Positions 1-5,089 of a stretch of 5,089 bases of DNA are shown here, one piece after another (the first letter of the stretch is position 1; each line of letters starts with the position of its first letter). The position numbers were made by a program, and so were the translations under genes. The stretch is taken from the NCBI GenBank assembly GCA_934589155.1, contig CAKTNP010000051.1:1-5089 (forward strand). The letters run 5' to 3'. The stretch comes from an uncultured Oscillospiraceae bacterium (GTDB lineage: Bacteria; Bacillota; Clostridia; Oscillospirales; Oscillospiraceae). The notes beneath the pieces were generated by a model. That model was not told where the DNA came from. It made no database searches and saw nothing but the letters and a program-made list of their open reading frames with translations.

Positions 1-28
1 ATCTGGCCCTGTACCCACAGGGCCAGAT
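1..28. repeat. Perfect 12-bp inverted repeat with 4-base loop
   Basis: ATCTGGCCCTGT (1-12) and ACAGGGCCAGAT (17-28) are exact reverse complements around ACCC. It lies within coding sequence, is not followed by a T run, and touches the window edge, so the stem may extend further upstream. Confidence 0.8.
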
Positions 29-515
29 CCCCAGTATGGCGGAGATCAAGGGATACTGCCGCCTGGTGGACGCTACACAGCAATCCGAGTGGCTCCCCCA
101 GGGCATCTACTACATCGACACCCGGGAGCCCGACGCCGAGGGAGAATCTCTGGATATCCACGGCTACGACGCCATGCTGAAGGCTGAACAGGTGTTTGTG
201 CCCAATTTGGGCACGGACGTGGGCGAGTGGCCCAGGACGCAGCAGGCGGTAGTTCACGCCATCTGCACCCGCATGGGGGTGGAATTGGACAGCCGGACGG
301 TTATCAACTCCACCTACATGGTGGAGTACCCCAATGACTACACCATGCGGGAAATCCTGGGGTACATTGCCGCCGCTCACGGAGGCTGCTGGATCATCAC
401 CCCGGCTGGCAAGCTGCGGCTGGTGACGCTGGGCGGGCTTCAGGCGGAGACCAACTACCTGGTGGATGAAAACGGCGACGCAATCACGATGGGAGGGGTG
501 AGAATCCTTGTCTGA
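1..515 (+). CDS. Phage tail hub/baseplate (Tal-like) protein, 5'-partial
   Basis: This is the C-terminal part of a tail hub protein, which in siphophages sits at the tail tip and links the tail tube to fibres and stalk. The frame is open to the window edge (LALYPQGQIPS precedes the first ATG at 36), so the true start lies upstream and ATG 36 is internal. Recognisable stretches are EWLPQGIYYIDTR, GYDAMLKAEQVF, YTMREILGYIAA and GKLRLVTLG; I remember these as typical of Firmicutes prophage tail proteins of the Tal/gp27-like hub group. The frame stops at TGA 513-515, right after the conserved-looking GGVRILV, and overlaps the next frame by 8 bases. The following frame continues as DKLYLGR, so both may once have been, or may still make, one polypeptide. 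The family assignment is from memory of the sequence pattern, without alignment. Confidence 0.72.
   Translation, partial: LALYPQGQIPSMAEIKGYCRLVDATQQSEWLPQGIYYIDTREPDAEGESLDIHGYDAMLKAEQVFVPNLGTDVGEWPRTQQAVVHAICTRMGVELDSRTVINSTYMVEYPNDYTMREILGYIAAAHGGCWIITPAGKLRLVTLGGLQAETNYLVDENGDAITMGGVRILV
491..501 (+). promoter_or_regulatory. Ribosome binding site before the TTG start at 508
   Basis: GGGAGGGGTGA resembles an extended anti-16S match (GGAGGTGA) and ends 6 bases before TTG 508; its last GG is 9 bases away. It lies inside the upstream coding frame, where it encodes GGV. It supports independent or coupled initiation of the second frame, but glycine codons alone would also give a G-rich stretch here. 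Confidence 0.4.
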
Positions 516-1881
516 TAAGCTTTATTTGGGGCGGCAGATCACGGATTTTTCTGCCCCTCCCAAATTTTCTCCTTACAGCCGGGTAACGATCTGGTACGAC
601 GACGAGAACGCCTACACCGCCGGAGACGATACCGGGCGGACCCTGGAGGTGGACTGCCCCTGGGCCACCCAGGCGATGGCCAACAACCTCTTGGCTGCCG
701 TCTCCGGCTACGCATACCAGCCGTTTTCCGCTTCCGGGGCCATCTTGGACCCGGCGGCGGAGCTGGGTGATGCCATCACCGTGAATGGCATCTACAGCCT
801 CCTGGCGGCTATCGACACCACGGCGGATGCCCTGGACAGCGCCGATATCGGCGCTCCGGGGGAGGAGGAAGTGGACCACGAGTACCCGTACCTCTCCCCC
901 CAGGACCGGGCACTAAAGCGCAAGGTCGCCCTGGGGACCCTGTACTACGGCACCCGGATCAGCCGGAACAAGGGCCTCGAGATCGTGAAGACGGACGGAG
1001 AGACGGAGAAAGCCCGTGTAATTCTCAACGCCGACACCCTGGCCTTCTACAACGACGATGGCGACGAGGCGCTGTACTTTGACGCCGCAGCTGGCAAGTA
1101 CAAATTCCGGGGTATCATCAATGTCAACGACAAGTTCCTGGTGGACAAGGACGGCAATGTGACACTGGGCGGCAACATCGTTTTCACGGGCGAGAGCAGC
1201 TTTACCCTGGTCAAGTATTCCACGGATAAGGAGACCTGGGTGGACGAGTGGGACGAAGCCTGGGAGAACACCAGCACGGAGGTGTGGGCCAAGTACAGCT
1301 ACAACGCCGGGACCACCTGGACCTCTCCCATTCTGGTGCAGGCCAAGAACGGTGAGCGGGGGCCTGCCGGGTCCTCCGCCAGCGTTACCTTCAACAACAT
1401 TAAAGCCGCTCTGATGCGAGCCGCTTCCACGGAAGATACCTTCATCACGGCGGACGAGTTTGGGAGCCCGAACATCTACGGCGGCAAAATCTACGGCGCT
1501 GAGATCTACGCAGGCAGCGGGGACAGCGACGAGGGCTACGCCGCCATGACGGCCAACGGATTTGACGTGGTTTCCGCTGAGGCCCTGCACAAGATCGGCC
1601 TGGGCCTGGAAACCATCGGCAGCATTGACTACCCGTACCTCATCCTGGGTGCAGGGTCCGGCGATACCGGCAGCGACAACGGCGTGGTCAAGAAATTCAC
1701 CACGGGGATCTGGATCGGGGACAGCAGCGCTATCGGCGTGGCAAATTCCGGACAGATCACCGGCACGGGCATCTTCATTTCCTTCGGGTCCAACACCATC
1801 TACCAGGTGAAGAATGGCGCAATGTCCGAAATTGGCTCCGGCAGCGGCGGCGAAGTCACCGTCCGGGCCGTGTGGGGGTGA
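508..1881 (+). CDS. Phage tail hub C-terminal part and stalk protein
   Basis: This 457-residue frame continues the upstream hub protein. Residues about 1-120 (YLGRQITDFS, RVTIWYDDENAYTAG, LDPAAELGDAITVNGIYS) look like the remainder of the hub domain. Residues about 121-170 are a charged, probably helical connector. The rest is a beta-rich stalk: NADTLAFYNDDGDEALYF, INVNDKFLVDKDGNVTLGG, SYNAGTTWTSPILVQ, a short collagen-like GERGPAG (292-298), then GGKIYGAEIYAG and a glycine/serine-rich end. Such segments are common in Firmicutes phage minor structural proteins. The start is uncertain. TTG 508 is the earliest start codon after the in-frame stop at 499-501 and has a purine-rich site upstream; the first in-frame ATG, at 676, would cut the conserved part. 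The alternative is a frameshift fusion with the preceding gene. No enzymatic motif is visible. Confidence 0.75.
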   Translation: MSDKLYLGRQITDFSAPPKFSPYSRVTIWYDDENAYTAGDDTGRTLEVDCPWATQAMANNLLAAVSGYAYQPFSASGAILDPAAELGDAITVNGIYSLLAAIDTTADALDSADIGAPGEEEVDHEYPYLSPQDRALKRKVALGTLYYGTRISRNKGLEIVKTDGETEKARVILNADTLAFYNDDGDEALYFDAAAGKYKFRGIINVNDKFLVDKDGNVTLGGNIVFTGESSFTLVKYSTDKETWVDEWDEAWENTSTEVWAKYSYNAGTTWTSPILVQAKNGERGPAGSSASVTFNNIKAALMRAASTEDTFITADEFGSPNIYGGKIYGAEIYAGSGDSDEGYAAMTANGFDVVSAEALHKIGLGLETIGSIDYPYLILGAGSGDTGSDNGVVKKFTTGIWIGDSSAIGVANSGQITGTGIFISFGSNTIYQVKNGAMSEIGSGSGGEVTVRAVWG

Positions 1882-1882
1882 T
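1874..1882 (+). promoter_or_regulatory. Ribosome binding site deciding the GTG start at 1888
   Basis: GGGGGTGAT differs from the ideal GGAGGTGAT at one position, which still allows G-U pairing with 16S rRNA. Its GGGGG core ends 9 bases before GTG 1888, a normal spacing, but only 3 bases before the TTG at 1882. GTG 1888 is therefore the better start. The site overlaps the TGA stop (1879-1881) of the preceding gene, a layout suited to translational coupling. Confidence 0.5.
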
Positions 1883-1887
1883 TGGAA

Positions 1888-2529
1888 GTGGCTGCAAGCG
1901 TATTCCCCGGCAGCTGGGAGTGTGATTACACCAACACCACCATCACGGCGAGAGTTACTGATCCGGACGAATACTCCTATTTCTCCTGGTCCCTGCGGAC
2001 TGCGGATGGCAACACAACCCTGCAGTCCCGTGGGTACTCTCTCGCGCGGACGGCATCGTTTACCGGGCTTACTCCGGCTACAACGTACCGGGTATACCTC
2101 TCCTGGTCCCACTCAACCTCTGGAGAGGGCAACTACGAGTACGACTACGTTACCACGCAGGCCGTAGAGCCTCAGCCGGAACGTCCGGCGAATTGGTTGT
2201 GGAGCTCCACCGTGGCGGTCAACGCCGCTGTGCCGGTGACACAGGCATCGGATGGGACCTACCTCGCCAAATACCTCACGGCATCGGAATGGGACGGATT
2301 TATTGCTCGCTGCATCGAGTTTGCACAGCATCTGGGGATGTCCGTCTCCGGCTCTCAGATCAGCACCACACCTGGCACCGACATGGAGGCCAGCGACATC
2401 AATGCCGTGATCGATCTCTTGACCACCATGAATCCCCCCACGTCGCCTCCGGCCAAGGTCGCCGCCGGAGATGTGATCTCGGCGGCGACTATCGACGGCT
2501 TGAAAAATAGTCTGAACAGCATCACCTAG
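1888..2529 (+). CDS. Tail accessory protein with fibronectin III-like domain
   Basis: This 213-residue protein has two visible parts. Residues about 5-92 look like a fibronectin type III or Ig-like beta sandwich, with ITARVTDPDEYSYFSW, then TGLTPATTYRVYLSW, the usual L.P.T.Y.V strand pattern. After a proline-rich linker (EPQPERPANW) comes a helical C-terminal domain: YLTASEWDGFIARCIEFAQ, then SDINAVIDLLTTM and the end ISAATIDGLKNSLNSIT. I have seen this ending repeatedly in tail-region proteins of gut Firmicutes phages, but know no proven function. The start is GTG 1888, chosen on ribosome-site spacing; TTG 1882 in the same frame would add two residues. It follows the stalk gene directly and precedes a fibre cluster, so a structural or carbohydrate-contacting role at the tail tip is likely by context. 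Confidence 0.78.
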   Translation: MAASVFPGSWECDYTNTTITARVTDPDEYSYFSWSLRTADGNTTLQSRGYSLARTASFTGLTPATTYRVYLSWSHSTSGEGNYEYDYVTTQAVEPQPERPANWLWSSTVAVNAAVPVTQASDGTYLAKYLTASEWDGFIARCIEFAQHLGMSVSGSQISTTPGTDMEASDINAVIDLLTTMNPPTSPPAKVAAGDVISAATIDGLKNSLNSIT

Positions 2530-2543
2530 AAAGGAGAAATCCC

Positions 2544-3654
<1,111 letters not shown>

Positions 3655-3671
3655 GAGGAGAGGAGGAGCGT

Positions 3672-4586
3672 ATGCTGATCAATTCGGTAGGTGGTGGAGG
3701 GGGTATTGAACTCTCCCTTGTGATATCGGTAGCCAGCGGATCGGTGGTGACGGCCACCAAGGGCGGCAAGAGCGTCACCGGGGTCTCGGTGGATGGCGTC
3801 TGCGTCCTCACCGTGCCGGAGGCGGGCGAGTGGACCGTCAGCGCAACGCTGGGCGGCGTCGCTTGCGTCGGCACGCAAACCATTAAGGTGTTCGACCAGT
3901 ATCCGGTTACATTGGGAGTGGGGCTGCTCAGCGTGGGAGACTCGGCCTTTTTCAATGTTGGCGGCGTCAAGACGGAGTTTTTGGTGGTTCATCAAGGCAA
4001 GCCAAGTGCGGACTACGATGATTCCTGCGATGGTACATGGATGCTCGCAAAACCACTTCTCGCATTTCAAACGTGGAACAGTGCAGACGATAACCGCTAT
4101 GCACTGTCGGACGTCCATAGCTATCTGAACGGAAATTTCATCAATTCCTTGGACGCCGGAGTGCAAAGCGCTGTGAGAGAGGCGAAGATACCGTATATCG
4201 ACGGGTATGGTAATACTGGTACGATAAAAACTGGGAGTGAGGGTCTTGCCGCAAAAGCGTTTTTACTGTCGTGGACTGAACTGGGTTTCACCAACGATGA
4301 TAGTGACTACCCGATCTTCGGCGCAAAACTGGACTATTTCGAGGAGAGCACTGCTGGAAAAGCAAAGCGTATTGCGTACAGCAGGGCGGGGGTCGCCAGT
4401 ATCTGGTGGACTAGAACGCCGAGCAACAACGGGAGTTTTGGAACCGGATATCTGGCGGCAGTGAAGGATGACGGTGGTTGGGTTAACTATGCTCCGACCC
4501 GAGGGCAGTATGGCGTCCGCCCGGCTCTTATCCTGCCGCCGGACACCTACGTGGACGGAGACCACAACATCGTGGTCATCAAATAA
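3672..4586 (+). CDS. Fibre-tip/adhesin-like protein with DUF6273-type C-terminal domain
   Basis: This 304-residue protein starts MLINSVGGGGG, with GGAGG at 3662-3666, 5 bases upstream of the ATG. Residues about 14-73 (VVTATKGGKSVTGV to TQTIKVF) resemble an Ig/PEGA-like beta domain. Residues about 85-289 match what I remember as the DUF6273 fold: FLVVHQGKPS, DDSCDGTWMLAK, VHSYLNGNFINSLD, AKIPYIDGYG, AKAFLLSWTELGF, KRIAYSRAG, WWTRTP at 245-250 and GVRPALILP at 281-289. Related domains adopt a C-type-lectin/FGE-like fold and occur on surface and phage adhesion proteins. The 30 residues between the last two motifs are the usual ligand loop and the usual diversified part in retroelement targets. 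Position after the collagen-like fibre suggests a receptor-binding tip. The G+C-rich first quarter and AT-richer remainder indicate a domain swap. No sulfatase-activating role is claimed. Confidence 0.83.
   Translation: MLINSVGGGGGIELSLVISVASGSVVTATKGGKSVTGVSVDGVCVLTVPEAGEWTVSATLGGVACVGTQTIKVFDQYPVTLGVGLLSVGDSAFFNVGGVKTEFLVVHQGKPSADYDDSCDGTWMLAKPLLAFQTWNSADDNRYALSDVHSYLNGNFINSLDAGVQSAVREAKIPYIDGYGNTGTIKTGSEGLAAKAFLLSWTELGFTNDDSDYPIFGAKLDYFEESTAGKAKRIAYSRAGVASIWWTRTPSNNGSFGTGYLAAVKDDGGWVNYAPTRGQYGVRPALILPPDTYVDGDHNIVVIK
4422..4511 (+). other. Candidate hypervariable ligand loop (codons 251-280)
   Basis: This stretch encodes the residues between WWTRTP and GVRPALILP in the DUF6273-type domain. 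In C-type-lectin-fold targets of diversity-generating retroelements the variable repeat occupies this place and ends in a GC-rich constant segment; here GGCGTCCGCCCGGCT follows. No template repeat or reverse transcriptase lies in the window, so this is a positional analogy only. Confidence 0.3.
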
Positions 4587-4609
4587 CATCTTTTTAGGAG
4601 GCAAACAGC

Positions 4610-4971
4610 ATGATTATTAACGCCGGTCTTCCCATTGCCGGGGGGTAAGATTTTCCAGCGGTAGTTACGTCGGGACGGGGACCTATGGCGCCGACAATCC
4701 GACTTCCGTTGATGTTGGCTTTGAGCCAAAGGCATTTTTCATGTGTGACAACACTGATGATACTGCGTCCGCTGATGGCACCGATGCATTCGCATTTTGG
4801 TATGAGAATTTGACAGGCTTGAAAAGTGTGCAGGGCAGCAGCATTTTCTCTAGGCCGGTAACGGTCTCCGGCAGCAAGATTTCCTGGAATGTTACCTTTG
4901 GGGCGAGTGCAACTGCACGAAATCAGTTCAATACCTCCGGGACCACCTACAGCTGGTTCGCCCTGGGCTGA
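4610..4971 (+). CDS. Short tail-fibre-like protein, frame interrupted at a G6 tract
   Basis: AGGAGG at 4596-4601 lies 8 bases before ATG 4610, so initiation there is well supported. The frame reads MIINAGLPIAGG and then meets TAA at 4646-4648. One frame back, with no other start codon available before ATG 4741, the sequence reads VRFSSGSYVGTGTYGADNP, then FEPKAFFM and on to FNTSGTTYSWFALG, ending at TGA 4969-4971. SGSYVGTGTYG and a GTTYSW.A.G end are familiar from short Firmicutes phage fibre proteins, and both halves read as one protein of about 120 residues. Joining them needs one extra G in the six-G run (4640-4645) or a -1 slip on GGG before the stop. ATG 4741 alone would give a 76-residue product with a weak ribosome site and without the N-terminal motif. 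It could be a live frameshifted or phase-variable gene, a pseudogene or a sequencing artefact. Confidence 0.62.
4640..4645 (+). repeat. Poly-G tract (G6) at the frame break
   Basis: Six consecutive G residues form two glycine codons directly followed by TAA. Gain of one G would join MIINAGLPIAGG to VRFSSGSYVGTG. The tract is the only obvious slippage site in the short gene start. Confidence 0.85.
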
Positions 4972-5029
4972 CCGGGGCTGACGATATCATTCCTACCAAC
5001 CATGGTTTTCAATACGAAAGGAGAACAAC

Positions 5030-5089
5030 ATGAGCAACTACAAGACCAGTACCGAAGTCATTTCCGCCTACGCTCACGGGGAGCTGACC
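5030..5089 (+). CDS. Start of a small phage protein, 3'-partial
   Basis: The window holds the first 20 codons, MSNYKTSTEVISAYAHGELT, with no stop before the edge. AAAGGAG at 5017-5023 lies 6 bases before ATG 5030, so the start is well supported. It follows the interrupted fibre gene after 58 bases that carry no recognisable gene or terminator. The YKT..EV..AY..GEL pattern reminds me of small proteins found after tail fibres in Firmicutes phages, but I cannot name a function from this fragment. Holin and lysin genes often follow in such clusters; nothing here shows a membrane segment. Confidence 0.7.
   Translation, partial: MSNYKTSTEVISAYAHGELT

Noticed and set aside
1879..1884. Readthrough of TGA to fuse the stalk and fibronectin-like proteins
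   Set aside because: The frames are in register, but the upstream protein has a natural-looking end (VTVRAVWG), the stop is followed by T, and the downstream gene has its own ribosome site and start.
913..2112. Long minus-strand open frame (399 codons)
   Set aside because: It lies opposite the stalk and fibronectin-like genes, whose + strand translations have recognisable domains; its product is low-complexity Gly/Val/Ala/Arg-rich and it lacks a ribosome site. It is a shadow of G+C-rich coding DNA.
4560..4595. Possible terminator: GACCAC/GTGGTC stem followed by T5
   Set aside because: The stem is only 6 bp, lies within the coding end, and is 13 bases from the T run, so it does not form an intrinsic terminator.
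4741..4971. ATG 4741 as an independent 76-residue gene
   Set aside because: It has only a weak AAAGG upstream, and it omits SGSYVGTGTYG, which precedes it in the same frame and belongs to the same fold.
4998..5089. ATG 5002 inside the palindrome AACCATGGTT, opening a frame to the window end
   Set aside because: It has no ribosome site; ATG 5030 in another frame has AAAGGAG at ideal spacing. The 10-bp palindrome alone is too short to interpret.

Overview
The window is a run of tail genes from a bacteriophage or prophage. All are on the + strand and packed head to tail with overlaps or gaps of tens of bases at most. I see no host housekeeping gene, tRNA, rRNA, integrase, IS element or CRISPR array. 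Strong AAAGGAGG-type ribosome sites, overall G+C-rich coding DNA, and tail-fibre modules such as DHVHP, a C-terminal GLKNSLNSI and WW.R.P...GVRPALILP suggest a siphophage of a G+C-rich gut Firmicute (Oscillospiraceae/Clostridia type). The host assignment is inference from remembered family resemblance, not a search.

Layout: (1) 1-515, the 3' part of a tail hub/baseplate (Tal-like) protein whose start lies upstream of the window. (2) 508-1881, its apparent continuation in the +1 frame, with the rest of the hub domain followed by a beta-rich stalk. (3) 1888-2529, a fibronectin-III-like accessory protein with a conserved C-terminal domain. (4) 2544-2705, a 53-residue small protein. (5) 2698-3654, a collagen-like tail fibre with 22 uninterrupted Gly-X-Y triplets. 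(6) 3672-4586, a fibre-tip or adhesin protein with an Ig/PEGA-like N-terminal part and a DUF6273-type, C-type-lectin-like C-terminal domain. (7) 4610-4971, a second short fibre-like protein whose frame is broken at a G6 tract. (8) 5030 to the window end, the first 20 codons of a further small protein.

The genes plausibly build the tail tip in order: hub and stalk first, then accessory and fibre proteins, then candidate receptor-binding tips. The fibre genes are compositional mosaics, as expected for modules exchanged between phages. Hand counts of 120 bases each give 73% G+C at 3361-3480 but 48% at 3061-3180, and 68% at 3781-3900 but 51% at 4081-4200.

Three points deserve a second look. The hub reading frame is interrupted at about 502-515. 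The last fibre gene is interrupted at a six-G run (4640-4645), which could be phase variation, a -1 frameshift, decay or a base-calling error. The C-terminal domain of the 3672-4586 product resembles targets of diversity-generating retroelements, but no reverse transcriptase or template repeat lies in the window. I did not find a clearly new system.
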